Of a stretch of 64,000 nt of DNA, positions 52,514-61,750 are shown one piece after another (the stretch's first letter is position 1; each line of letters opens with the position of its first letter). Source of the stretch: an uncultured Clostridia bacterium (GTDB lineage Bacteria; Bacillota_A; Clostridia; TANB77; CAG-508); assembly GCA_944390995.1 (NCBI GenBank), contig CALXSA010000001.1, forward strand, positions 62,001 through 126,000, read 5' to 3'. The position numbers and the translations under genes were made by a program. The notes beneath the pieces were generated by a model, which was not told the DNA's origin, ran no database searches, and was given only the letters and a program-made list of their open reading frames with translations.

Positions 52514-54181
52514 ATGGAGTTTGAGGGTATAGGAATTGGTGAAAGTGATTTTAAAATGCTAAGAATGCAAAAGCTCTACTTTATAGACAAAAGTCTATAT
52601 ATTAAAGATATTATAGACAATACTAATAAAGTGGTTCTTGTTACGCGTCCACGTAGGTTTGGCAAGACGCTAAATATGAGTATGTTGAAGTACTTCTTTG
52701 ATTGTGATAGCAAGGACTCAAAGGAGATATTCAAAGGGCTAAAAATAATGGAACAGGGAGAAAAATATACATCGCAGATGGGAGCATACCCATGCTTGTA
52801 TTTAACTCTAAAAGATGTAAACGACAGCAATTATGAGAATATGATACTTAACTTAAAAACAGCAATTTTAGAGATGTATAGAGAGCATATGTATTTGCTA
52901 GAGAGTGATAAACTATATGAATTTGAAAAAACAAAGATGATGGACGTGTTATATACAAGAGAAGACGAAGCAACCCTAAAAACGAGTGTAAGAGAGATAA
53001 GTGGGTACTTAAACAGACATTATAACAAGCCAGTAATGCTATTTATAGATGAATACGATGTGCCAATTCAAGCGGCGTATATTAACGGATATTATGAAAA
53101 AGCTATTGATTTTCTAAAGAGCTTTTTCGGAGCAACATTTAAAGACAACCCATACCTAAAAAAGACGGTGCTAACAGGAGTAAGCAGAGTTGCAAAAGAG
53201 AGCATTTTTAGTGGAGCAAATAATTTTGATGTATATACAGTTTTAGATAATGAGTTTGCAGATGACCTTGGAATTACTTCAGAAGAAGTAGAAAAGGCAC
53301 TAAAAGACTTTGGCTTAGAAGACCAAAAGAAAGAAGTAAAAAGATGGTATGATGGATATAGAATAGGTGATGTAGAGGGAATATATAACCCATGGAGTTT
53401 GTTAAACTTTCTGGCAAAGAAAAGACTTGTGCCATATTGGGTCAATACCAGCTCAAATGACCTAATAAAGCGTACGTTAAAAAACTCTGTTACAGTTAAA
53501 GGAAAAATGGAAAGATTGCTAAAAGGTGAGGCAATAGAGGTACCAATAAATCTTGAGACAATAATTGTAGACATTGAGAATAACGAGGACAACGTTTGGG
53601 GGCTAATGCTAGGAACAGGCTATTTAAAGGTAGTTGAACAGATAGATAGGAAAAAGTACAAAGTAAAATTGCCAAATTACGAAATAAAAACTCTGTTTGA
53701 GGATATAATAGATGACTGGTTTAAGGACAAGGTTATAAGTAATGATTTAGAAAGTATATTACAAGACTTAGTGAACCTAAATCTAAAAGACTTCGAAAAT
53801 AAATTCAGAGTATTAGTGGAAGAAATGTTTAGCTACATGGACGTGGGCAAAAATACAGCAGAGAATTTCTATCATGCATTTGTTTTGGGAATGTTAGTTG
53901 GTCTGAAGGACAGCTACTATGTGAATTCAAACAGAGAGTCTGGCTTTGGTAGATACGACATAATGCTAGAGCCACAGGACAAAAGCCAAAACAGCTTTAT
54001 AATAGAATTTAAGGTGGCAGATGAGATGGACGAGCCATCATTAGAGCAAGCAGTAGAAAACGGCAAAAAGCAAATTGAGGAGAAAGACTACGAAAACAGT
54101 CTAAAAGAGCGCGGCTTTAGCAATATTACTAAAATGGTATTTGCATTTAAGGGCAAGGAATTTAAGATAGCGGTTTTGTAA
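52514..54181 (+). CDS. AAA-ATPase-like / PD-(D/E)XK nuclease protein (PF09820-PF08011 family)
   Basis: The 555-aa product has Walker A RPRRFGKT near residue 48 (VLVTRPRRFGKTLNMSML), the helical AAA-ATPase_like body with FIDEYDVPIQ (Walker B) and YDGYRIGDVEGIYNPWSLLNF, and a C-terminal nuclease-like domain, GFGRYDIMLEP...SFIIEFKV, with D and ExK in place. ATG 52514 is chosen because the AAAGGAG at about 52499 is correctly spaced; TTG 52493 lies before it. The family is common and often multicopy in gut Firmicutes and Bacteroidetes; defence or toxin-antitoxin roles have been suggested but are not established. Preceding DNA is repeat-rich. Confidence 0.9.
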   Translation: MEFEGIGIGESDFKMLRMQKLYFIDKSLYIKDIIDNTNKVVLVTRPRRFGKTLNMSMLKYFFDCDSKDSKEIFKGLKIMEQGEKYTSQMGAYPCLYLTLKDVNDSNYENMILNLKTAILEMYREHMYLLESDKLYEFEKTKMMDVLYTREDEATLKTSVREISGYLNRHYNKPVMLFIDEYDVPIQAAYINGYYEKAIDFLKSFFGATFKDNPYLKKTVLTGVSRVAKESIFSGANNFDVYTVLDNEFADDLGITSEEVEKALKDFGLEDQKKEVKRWYDGYRIGDVEGIYNPWSLLNFLAKKRLVPYWVNTSSNDLIKRTLKNSVTVKGKMERLLKGEAIEVPINLETIIVDIENNEDNVWGLMLGTGYLKVVEQIDRKKYKVKLPNYEIKTLFEDIIDDWFKDKVISNDLESILQDLVNLNLKDFENKFRVLVEEMFSYMDVGKNTAENFYHAFVLGMLVGLKDSYYVNSNRESGFGRYDIMLEPQDKSQNSFIIEFKVADEMDEPSLEQAVENGKKQIEEKDYENSLKERGFSNITKMVFAFKGKEFKIAVL

Positions 54182-54259
54182 GCATGAAATTTCGTTTTGG
54201 AGACAGAGCGAAATTTTTTTGGTCGAATTCAACCAGATTTCAAAGTTTAGCTCATGCCT

Positions 54260-54400
54260 AATTTGAATAATAAAAAGGGACTTCGCAGGGCTTGTCTCTG
54301 GAGCAACGGCGAAATACATGCTACTTGCTTCGCTCGGACGGCCAAAGGTAGGCTAACCTTGTTGTATAGCAAAAATTTGACGATTTTTCCTATACGATAA
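54260..54400. repeat. Intergenic repeat, inverted relative to 41434-41600
   Basis: In reverse complement it reads GTATAGGAAAAATCGTC... CTATACAACAAGGTTAG, then GTATTTCGCCGTTGCTCCAGAG, cited here by GTATAGGAAAAATCG, ACAAGGTTAG and TTCGCCGTTGCT. The reverse strand encodes MYFAVAPETSPAK, matching MYFAVASETSPAK at 41.55 kb. The elements flank the second surface-protein operon and the AAA gene. The rest, to 54710, holds the spoIIE promoter only. Confidence 0.75.
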
Positions 54401-54619
54401 AATAAGACTTGTCCCAAGTTTGCAATTTCTTGCAAGAAAAGACGTGTCCCTAAATTGCAAGTTTTTCTCCCGAAAATATTGAAAAAAACCACAAAATGCG
54501 ATAAAATAATAAACACAAGTTGTAAAATAATAAATAAAAAATAAATAACACATCACATTTTGTAAAAAACTTTTTTATATTATGGATTAAATGTGACAAA
54601 AAAATAATTTTAAAAGAAC

Positions 54620-54625
54620 TATAAT
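54620..54625 (+). promoter_or_regulatory. Probable -10 of spoIIE
   Basis: TATAAT follows AAAAGAAC. An ATGTGACAAA motif lies at 54591-54600, about where a regulator of a sigma-A spoIIE promoter would bind; it matches the Spo0A box only loosely. Confidence 0.45.
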
Positions 54626-54710
54626 AGGGTAGCATTAAATGCTATAAGTACAAAAGAAAAGCAGATTGAAGGACTTTAATGCATAAATAAAAAGTTTAGA
54701 GGTGGTTAAT

Positions 54711-57197
54711 ATGTTTCAAAATATAACAAGAGATTCACTTGACAGTCAGAACGAATATGAGCAAGAAAATAAAAAAGTATTGGCAAAAGATGTGTTAAAA
54801 AGGTTATTCGCGAGGCAAAATATATTTTTGTATATAGTAACTTTTCTAATTTCCATGGTTGGATTTAGTGGAAGTAGTCTAGTGTTTTCTATGGTACCAT
54901 TTGGACTGGCTATGATTGCAGCAGCACTTGGAAATAACAGACCGGTTGGCATTATGTATGTACTTTCGCTTATTGGTACTTTTATAAGCTTTGGACTTAG
55001 CAATTTTTTAATATATTTTATTACATCATTACTATTTTTCGTGGCAATTCTTATAAAAAGGCCTAAGCTACAGGAAAATGTTAATGAGCAGAAAAAGGTT
55101 GGAGGACACCTTATTTTTGCAGTAATTTTAGTACAAGTTGTGCCAATGTTCTTCAGAACATTTTATGTATTTGATTTATTAACAGGCATTATGCTTGGAA
55201 TTACTACATATATTTTCTACAAAATTTTTGTAAATTCAATTCCAATGATAATTGACTTTGGAACAAGGCGTGCGTTTACAATTGAGGAAGTAATTGGTAC
55301 AAGCCTTTTACTTGCTATAACAGTTACAGTTTTTGGTAGCTTTACAATATTTGGTTTTTCAGTAAAAAACATCTTAAGCATTCTAATTGTTTTAGTTTTG
55401 GGTTGGAAGAATGGTATGCTAGTTGGTGCTACTGGTGGTGTTACCATAGGAGTAGTGCTTGGAGTAATTACAGGAACTGAGCCAATAATGATTGCGGCAT
55501 ACGCAATTTCAGGTTTGATAGCAGGTTTGCTAAACAGACTTGGCAGAATTGGAGTTATAGTTGGTTTTGCTCTTGGAAATGTGGTTTTGGCATATGCTGC
55601 AAATGGAAATACTGCTCAGCTAATACTATTCCAGGAAATACTAATTGCAGCTCTAGGACTTTTGGCAATACCTAAAAATATTGAGATAAATATAGAAGAT
55701 TTGGTTGGAAGTACAAAGTTATTGCCAGAGACAACACCAAGAGATTTGGAAGGAAACCAAGACACAATTTACAAGCTAAACAGCATTTCAGATACAATTT
55801 ATGATATTGCGGAGAGTTATGGAGAGGCAGCTGCAACAATTTTGTCTGAGAAGGAATTAAAAGAGCAAGAGAGAAACAATATAGATATATTCCTAGACGA
55901 GTTTAAGAAAAATATAGAAGAACTTGAAGATAATATGTTGTTTGAAGAAATGTATTATCCTACGGAAGAACTAATTACAGATATTTTTAACAGCCTATTA
56001 GAGAATGATATTATTACAGAAAAGGAACTTATAAAAATACTTGAGAAAAACAATAACTACATAGTAGGGTTTGACAATACAAAGAGCCAGGCAAAAGAGG
56101 ATATATATAAGATAGTTAAGGCTTTGAACTATTCATTTAGAGTTAGCAAAATTAACTTTATATGGAAGAAAAAGCTAGATGAGAGTAAGAAAAACGTGTC
56201 GTCACAGCTTAAAGGCGTGTCTGAGGCAATATCTCAAATGGCAAATGATATAGACAAAAAGGAAGAACAATTTGTAGAGCTAAAACAAGAAATAAGCAAA
56301 TTGCTAGAGCAAAAGGAAATTGAGATTAAGAGCTTAGACATAAAAAGGACCAGTTCTGGAAGATTTATTGTAGAGGTTTACACAGATATTTGTGGAAATA
56401 CAGATGGAACTGAATGCGATATTAAAAAAATAGAAAAGATATTAACTAAAACATTAAATCAGAGAATTATTATACAGAAACAAGAATGCGGTTTGCGTCT
56501 GGATAGGAGCATTTGCAAATTTACATACATTTCTGACGATAAATATAATCTACAAATTGGAGTAGCAAAATCAACAAAAGCAGGTTCTTCTGTTTCAGGA
56601 GATAGCAGCTTGCATATAAAACTAGATGATGGAAAATATTTATTAGCATTAAGCGATGGAAAGGGCTCTGGCCCAGAAGCTATGAAAAGCAGTAAGATAG
56701 CAATTAAAATGCTAGAGAGATTGCTAACAGCAGGTTTTGACAAAGATGTATCTATAAAATTAATTAATTCTACGCTTGCTGCAAATACAGATGAAGATAT
56801 GTTTGCAACACTAGATATAGAGATATTAGACTTATTTAATGGTAATATGGAATATATTAAAAGTAGTGCATGCCCAACATATGTGAAAAGAGGAAGAAAT
56901 GTACAATTGTTAAAAGAATTTTCACTTCCAGCAGGAATATTGGACGATATGGGCTTAACAGTGTATGACTATGATTTACAAGATGGCGACATACTTGTAA
57001 TGTGCACAGACGGAGTAATAGATTCAAACAAAGAATTCATAAACAAACAAGTTTGGCTAAGATATTTATTAGAAGATATGGAGACAAATGATGCTCAACA
57101 GATTGCAGACATAATTATTAGGGAGGCAATAGACAATGACTTTGGCAATCAGAAGGATGATATGACGGTTCTTGTTGCGAGAGTTACAAAGAAATAA
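54711..57197 (+). CDS. spoIIE: Stage II sporulation protein E (SpoIIE) phosphatase
   Basis: The 828-aa product has about ten N-terminal helices (residues 40-325, from IFLYIVTFLISMVGFSG to ILIAALGLLAIP), a central regulatory region of about 270 residues with coiled segments, and a PP2C domain from about 600: LALSDGKGSGPEA holds the metal-binding D and G, and EDMFATLDIEILDLF and VMCTDGVIDSN the others. It dephosphorylates SpoIIAA, which activates sigma-F in the forespore, and helps polar septation. AGAGGTGG at 54697-54704 fits ATG 54711. A palindromic terminator follows. It confirms an endospore programme. Confidence 0.95.
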   Translation: MFQNITRDSLDSQNEYEQENKKVLAKDVLKRLFARQNIFLYIVTFLISMVGFSGSSLVFSMVPFGLAMIAAALGNNRPVGIMYVLSLIGTFISFGLSNFLIYFITSLLFFVAILIKRPKLQENVNEQKKVGGHLIFAVILVQVVPMFFRTFYVFDLLTGIMLGITTYIFYKIFVNSIPMIIDFGTRRAFTIEEVIGTSLLLAITVTVFGSFTIFGFSVKNILSILIVLVLGWKNGMLVGATGGVTIGVVLGVITGTEPIMIAAYAISGLIAGLLNRLGRIGVIVGFALGNVVLAYAANGNTAQLILFQEILIAALGLLAIPKNIEINIEDLVGSTKLLPETTPRDLEGNQDTIYKLNSISDTIYDIAESYGEAAATILSEKELKEQERNNIDIFLDEFKKNIEELEDNMLFEEMYYPTEELITDIFNSLLENDIITEKELIKILEKNNNYIVGFDNTKSQAKEDIYKIVKALNYSFRVSKINFIWKKKLDESKKNVSSQLKGVSEAISQMANDIDKKEEQFVELKQEISKLLEQKEIEIKSLDIKRTSSGRFIVEVYTDICGNTDGTECDIKKIEKILTKTLNQRIIIQKQECGLRLDRSICKFTYISDDKYNLQIGVAKSTKAGSSVSGDSSLHIKLDDGKYLLALSDGKGSGPEAMKSSKIAIKMLERLLTAGFDKDVSIKLINSTLAANTDEDMFATLDIEILDLFNGNMEYIKSSACPTYVKRGRNVQLLKEFSLPAGILDDMGLTVYDYDLQDGDILVMCTDGVIDSNKEFINKQVWLRYLLEDMETNDAQQIADIIIREAIDNDFGNQKDDMTVLVARVTKK

Positions 57198-57201
57198 ACT
57201 T

Positions 57202-57322
57202 GCAAAAAAGAGAATTGTTTTTGGCGGTGTTAAACTTCGCTGCGAAAGTCCTCAATGTGCAACAAGCACACCTGCGGCTTTCTTGCTCGTTTGCCTAGCC
57301 AAAATTCAATTCTCTTTTTTGC
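57202..57322 (+). terminator. Long palindromic terminator-like element after spoIIE
   Basis: GCAAAAAAGAGAATTG (57202-57217) is perfectly complementary to CAATTCTCTTTTTTGC (57307-57322). The core (GTTAAACTTCGC, GTGCAACAAGCACACCT, GTTTGCCT) is the same as in the mreC-mreD array. Outer arms differ between families but remain self-complementary. Confidence 0.8.
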
Positions 57323-57433
57323 TTTAACTTTATCTTGTGATACTTTTGTAAATTTTGTGACAAATTTCTTGTAATTTAGCCCTAAAATGTGATATAGTAT
57401 AAATGGAAAAAATTAAGCGTTTGGGAGGCATTT

Positions 57434-58963
57434 ATGAGTAGAGGAAAAAGGTACGATGGAGAACAAAAACTTAATCTAAAGAAGGTATTTGCCGTAATCA
57501 TTGCTATTGCAGTAATAATTATGTTTTTTATAGGAATTAGCAAATTGTTTAATAGAGAGAGTAGTACAGAAGAAAAAACAGTTGCTTTAGGGTATTATCC
57601 AGTTTATACAGAGGGAAAATGGGGTGTTATTAATACAAGTGGCGACATAGTGATAACACCAGAATATGACGAATATATAGTGGTTCCAGATAGTTCACAG
57701 GCAATATTTATTTGTACAACAGATGTAGATTATGAGAATGGAACATATAGCACAAAAGCTATAAACGAGAAGAATGAGCAGTTATTTACAGATTACGAGC
57801 AGGTTGAGGCAATAGAGAATTACGATAGTAGTAATAATTTATGGTATGCTTCAGGTATATTGAAAGTTTCGAAAGATGGAAAATGGGGTGTGATAGATAC
57901 AAAAGGAAATGTTATTATAGATTGTACATATGACGATATAACAGCGCTAAAAGGTGTTGAGAATAGTTTGCTTACTGAGGTAGACGGAAAATATGGCGTG
58001 GTAGATTACGTTGGTTCAGTTATTATAGAGAATAATTATGAATCAATTGAGCCATTGGCTGATACATACGAAAATGGATATATTGTAGAGAATGCAGATG
58101 GCAAGTATGGTGTAATTACTTATACAAAAACTGCTGCGGTTGCAGAGGAATTTGACGATATAAAGAATGTTTATGGAAATGGTAAGTACTATGTTGTAAA
58201 AGAGGGCAACAATTGGGAAATTATTGATACTGATGCCAATAAGTACTTAGAGGGAGAATATGACGATATTGCAGATGTGAATGGCGAAAATACTATAGTT
58301 TCTAATGACAAGAAGTATGGCGTGGTAGCAATTTCTGATGGAAAAAATATTATAGATATGAATTATGACAGTATTACATATGCAAGTGGTGACAAGTATA
58401 TTGTTTCTAGCGATTCGAAATATGGAGTAATTGATGCGAATGGAAATGTACTTCTTGAGCCAAGTTACACAAATATTGTATATAGGAATGCAGCAGGCTT
58501 CTATGAGGCGTCTACAGAGAATGGTACATCAGATTTGCTTGACTCTGACTTGAATGTGAAATTATCGGATGTTATTATATCTGAGTTAAATACTTCAAGT
58601 GGATATGTAAAGGTTAGACAGGATGGGGAGTATAAATATTATAATTTCAGATTTGAGGAAAGACCAAGTACTGATGTTTTAAGTGGAAATACAATTTTCT
58701 TAAGCAGAAACGAAGATGGCATGTATGGTTTTGTAGATAGAAATGGAAATGTTGTGACAGATTATATTTACGAAGATGCAACAGAGCAAAATGCTTTTGG
58801 TTTTGCTAGTGTGAAAAAGGATGGACTATGGGGAGCAATTAATTCAAGAGGACAAATTGCGGTTTCACCTGCATATAATCTTGATAATAACATATTAGTT
58901 GAGTTTATAGGTAAATGGCATTTAGGAGAAGATTTGAATTTGTATTATTTCACAGATGAGTAG
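57434..58963 (+). CDS. Membrane-anchored WG-repeat protein
   Basis: The 509-aa product has an N-terminal helix (FAVIIAIAVIIMFFIGI) and at least ten WG repeats outside: GKWGVINTSGDIVITPEYD, GKWGVIDTKGNVIIDCTYD, GKYGVVDYVGSVII, KYGVIDANGNVLLEPSY and GLWGAINSRGQIAVSPAY among them. WG repeats form beta-propeller or sheet structures and are common in clostridial envelope proteins, usually without known enzymatic activity. GGGAGG precedes the ATG. A TTGTGACAAA motif lies at 57355, about 40 bp upstream of a TATAGTAT -10. Its location after spoIIE is suggestive but not proof of a sporulation role. Confidence 0.85.
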   Translation: MSRGKRYDGEQKLNLKKVFAVIIAIAVIIMFFIGISKLFNRESSTEEKTVALGYYPVYTEGKWGVINTSGDIVITPEYDEYIVVPDSSQAIFICTTDVDYENGTYSTKAINEKNEQLFTDYEQVEAIENYDSSNNLWYASGILKVSKDGKWGVIDTKGNVIIDCTYDDITALKGVENSLLTEVDGKYGVVDYVGSVIIENNYESIEPLADTYENGYIVENADGKYGVITYTKTAAVAEEFDDIKNVYGNGKYYVVKEGNNWEIIDTDANKYLEGEYDDIADVNGENTIVSNDKKYGVVAISDGKNIIDMNYDSITYASGDKYIVSSDSKYGVIDANGNVLLEPSYTNIVYRNAAGFYEASTENGTSDLLDSDLNVKLSDVIISELNTSSGYVKVRQDGEYKYYNFRFEERPSTDVLSGNTIFLSRNEDGMYGFVDRNGNVVTDYIYEDATEQNAFGFASVKKDGLWGAINSRGQIAVSPAYNLDNNILVEFIGKWHLGEDLNLYYFTDE

Positions 58964-59077
58964 GACTGTGTTATTGTATAGATTGTGGGGCTAAGTTGGT
59001 GTCTACAATCTTCATATAAAGCTAATTTAGCAAGCATAGAGTTACGACTTTATGCATTTAGAAAGGAATGTGAAAAA

Positions 59078-60340
59078 ATGGAACTAATGACAAAATATCA
59101 ATACACGTATTTTATTTACCCATATCTTATTGAAAAGGATAAGTACAAGAAGTATTTACAAGGTTTACTTAGGAACAAAAAATGCAAAATAAGGTTTTTT
59201 GATAAGCAAAAAGACATACATTTATATACATATTTTCTACCTTGCGTTAGGGAGTATATGTTTTGGTCTTTTGAACTTAGTAAGAATGGAATAAAAGATT
59301 TTAATAGCATGGACACCAGCATGCAGTCTACTCTTTTGGCTCAACATGAATGTAATATATTTAATTATGAATTGCCAGAAGCGTTGCAGGGCAAGGTGAT
59401 AGATAACAACGGAATATTCTTCGAAATTAATGAGATAAAAATAATATGCTTTAAAACAGGCGTATGTTTTTTGGTGTTTAAAACCAACTTAGAAAATACT
59501 GAAAACTTTACAGACGTGCTAAACTTCAATTATAAATTTAGAGAGATTAATTCAATTTCGTATAATTTAAAAGAGTACGAAAATATAAAAATACAGTCTA
59601 GCACTTTCAAAAATGTTGAGGATATTTCTGCATTAATAAAAAAGATTGTGGGTAAAGAAGATATATCAAGAAAAGCCAATATTGGTAATGAGAAGTTTTT
59701 TGTTTATTCATATGCATGCTTAGACCAAAAAGATTGGAACGAAAATATGGATAATGAAGAACTAGATGGAGCATTCGAGAAATATCGTGCAGTTTTGCCG
59801 GCAAATGCCCAAATGATAAACGATAGGTTCGCAATGAGTGAAAATAACAACTGGAAAGACAAAAAAGAAATATACAAAAACCAGTACATAAAATATGGTT
59901 TTACTATTTCAAGCACAGTGCTATTAACTTCAAACATAAATACTTCAAACTATACAGTAGTACCACAAAAATTTGAGAGTGAATATCTATATACTTACAT
60001 ATTTACACTATATAAGAAAATGTTTTTGAACAAGTTAAATTATGAATTTGAGAATAAATTTGAGGCGGCTGAAAAAGAATTTTTGAACTTCACAACAAAA
60101 GTATGGATACAAGATGTTACAAATGAGGAGTTCGGAAGAAGAATGGAACAAAATTGGGCTGAGAATTTGGAATTAGAGAAAACATTTAACAAATTAAAAA
60201 ATGAGTATGATGTTACATATAAGAAATACAATGTGGAGGAACTAAGCAAAAATAATAAAGTAACATTTGCAGTGGTTATAACAATATTAGTCATAAATAT
60301 TTTAACAATTATTTTTACAAGTCTGGCAAATGGAGGTTAG
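59078..60340 (+). CDS. Tail-anchored protein of unknown function, 420 aa
   Basis: ATG 59078 follows AAAGGA; a longer frame from 58985 has no such site. The product starts MELMTKYQYTYFIYPYLIEKDKY-like, is soluble and mixed alpha/beta through about 370 residues, with a coiled stretch near 340-390 (EKTFNKLKNEYDVTYKKYN), and ends in a single helix VTFAVVITILVINILTIIFTSL. A single C-terminal helix recalls the layout of CorA-type proteins, but the GMN motif is absent, so I do not assign it. It lies between the WG-repeat protein and acpS on the same strand. Confidence 0.65.
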   Translation: MELMTKYQYTYFIYPYLIEKDKYKKYLQGLLRNKKCKIRFFDKQKDIHLYTYFLPCVREYMFWSFELSKNGIKDFNSMDTSMQSTLLAQHECNIFNYELPEALQGKVIDNNGIFFEINEIKIICFKTGVCFLVFKTNLENTENFTDVLNFNYKFREINSISYNLKEYENIKIQSSTFKNVEDISALIKKIVGKEDISRKANIGNEKFFVYSYACLDQKDWNENMDNEELDGAFEKYRAVLPANAQMINDRFAMSENNNWKDKKEIYKNQYIKYGFTISSTVLLTSNINTSNYTVVPQKFESEYLYTYIFTLYKKMFLNKLNYEFENKFEAAEKEFLNFTTKVWIQDVTNEEFGRRMEQNWAENLELEKTFNKLKNEYDVTYKKYNVEELSKNNKVTFAVVITILVINILTIIFTSLANGG

Positions 60341-60372
60341 AAATTGCATTTTAGAAGGGAAGGCAATTGAAC

Positions 60373-60774
60373 ATGAAAATTACTACAGGAATTGACATTA
60401 TAGAAGTAGAACGAATAAAAAAAGCAATAGAGGAATTGGGAGATACTTTCTTAAACAAAATATATACAGAAAAGGAAATACAATATTGCAATCGCTCAGA
60501 AAAGGTAAAATACCAACACTTTGCTGCAAGATTTGCTGTAAAGGAAGCTGTATTTAAAGCGGTTTCGGAATATTTAGAAGATAGCTACAACGATTTATGG
60601 AAAGACGTGGAAGTTATAGGCAAAGAAAGTGGAAAACCATGCATAAATGTGGAAAAGCTAAGAGGAAAGCTACAAAAAGCTGGGGCTAAATATGAGTTGG
60701 TGGATATTGATGTTAGTATTTCGCATGTTGCTTCTTTGGCCATGGCAAGCGTTGTGGTTGTGTTTGAAAGATAA
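60373..60774 (+). CDS. acpS: Holo-[acyl-carrier-protein] synthase
   Basis: The 133-aa product shows the AcpS motifs GIDIIEVERIKKAI (with the magnesium-binding D) and FAARFAVKEAVFKA (with the catalytic E and K), and the C-terminal ISHVASLAMA. It transfers 4'-phosphopantetheine from CoA to the serine of ACP. ATG 60373 is preferred over TTG 60367. It is 32 bp from tatD and probably in one operon. Confidence 0.95.
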   Translation: MKITTGIDIIEVERIKKAIEELGDTFLNKIYTEKEIQYCNRSEKVKYQHFAARFAVKEAVFKAVSEYLEDSYNDLWKDVEVIGKESGKPCINVEKLRGKLQKAGAKYELVDIDVSISHVASLAMASVVVVFER

Positions 60775-60805
60775 TTGCTTTTGGCGTTGTTAAGGAGGAA
60801 AGCAG

Positions 60806-61597
60806 ATGGAGCTGTTTGATTCGCATGCGCACTATAATGATGAGAAGTTTGCGCAAGATAGAGCAGAGGTGCTACACGAGATTTATAAATCTGGTGTTAC
60901 AAAATTAATAAATGCAGGGTATAGCTTGGAGTCTTCAAAGTTAGCATTAGAAATTGCTAAGCAATATGATTGGATATATACAATCTCAGGTATTTCACCA
61001 AATGATATTCCTGATAATGAGAATGAATTAGAAAAGCAAATAAATGAGCTAAAAGAGTTTATAATAAGCGAAAAGGGTAGCAAAAAAATTGTTGCAATTG
61101 GAGAAATTGGCTTAGATTATTATTGGAATAAGGAAAATAGCGGTTTGCAGCAGAAGGCTTTTAAGGAGCAAATACAATTAGCAAATGAGCAAGACTTGCC
61201 AATTGTAATTCACACAAGGGAAGCTGTGATGGATACAATTAGCATACTAAAGGAAAATGAGCCAATACAAAAAGCTATATTTCACTGCTGCCCTTTAAAT
61301 AGAGAATTAGTAAAAGAAGCGCTAAAACTTGGCTTTTACATATCGTTTGCGGGGCCAGTAACTTTTAAGAATTCGAAGAATGCAAATGAAATTATACAAA
61401 TAGTACCATTAGATAGAATTTTAATAGAAACAGATAGTCCGTATCTATCTCCAGAACCTAATAGAGGTAAACGAAATGATTCTAGAAATGTGAAGTACAT
61501 TGCTGGGAAGATTGCTGAGGTAAAAGAAATGAGTTTAGACGATATAGCAAAAGCAACATATGATAATGCTTGCAAGATTTTCGGAATTTTGAATTAG
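60806..61597 (+). CDS. tatD: TatD-family metal-dependent deoxyribonuclease
   Basis: The 263-aa product has the metallo-hydrolase ligands: DSHAHYNDEKF (HxH), EIGLDYYW, PIVIHTREAV, IFHCCPL and ETDSPYLSPEPNRGKRNDS. The family acts on 3' ends of DNA and, in some, D-aminoacyl-tRNA or RNA. AAGGAGG precedes the ATG. It converges on htpX. Confidence 0.95.
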   Translation: MELFDSHAHYNDEKFAQDRAEVLHEIYKSGVTKLINAGYSLESSKLALEIAKQYDWIYTISGISPNDIPDNENELEKQINELKEFIISEKGSKKIVAIGEIGLDYYWNKENSGLQQKAFKEQIQLANEQDLPIVIHTREAVMDTISILKENEPIQKAIFHCCPLNRELVKEALKLGFYISFAGPVTFKNSKNANEIIQIVPLDRILIETDSPYLSPEPNRGKRNDSRNVKYIAGKIAEVKEMSLDDIAKATYDNACKIFGILN

Positions 61598-61618
61598 AAG
61601 TACTTTGCAAATAGTAAG

Positions 61619-61713
61619 AGGAATAATGAAAATAAAACTATTTTGTCCTGCAAATGGAGTTTCATTAAAAAAATTCATTGCGGGGACTTTAAGTATACAA
61701 AGTCATTATTCCT
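61619..61713. repeat. Palindromic element between convergent tatD and htpX
   Basis: AGGAATAATGA (61619-61629) is complementary to TCATTATTCCT (61703-61713). The core (TGTCCTGCAAATGGAGTT, CATTAAAAAA, GCGGGGACTTTAAGTAT) is a relative of the palindrome at 21756-21932, but with unrelated arms. It may terminate both genes. Confidence 0.7.
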
Positions 61714-61750
61714 TTTATATTTGTTCTTTTACGTAAATCTAGTTCAAAAA

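Noticed and set aside
59078..60340. CorA magnesium transporter
   Set aside because: It has one C-terminal helix only and lacks the GMN motif.
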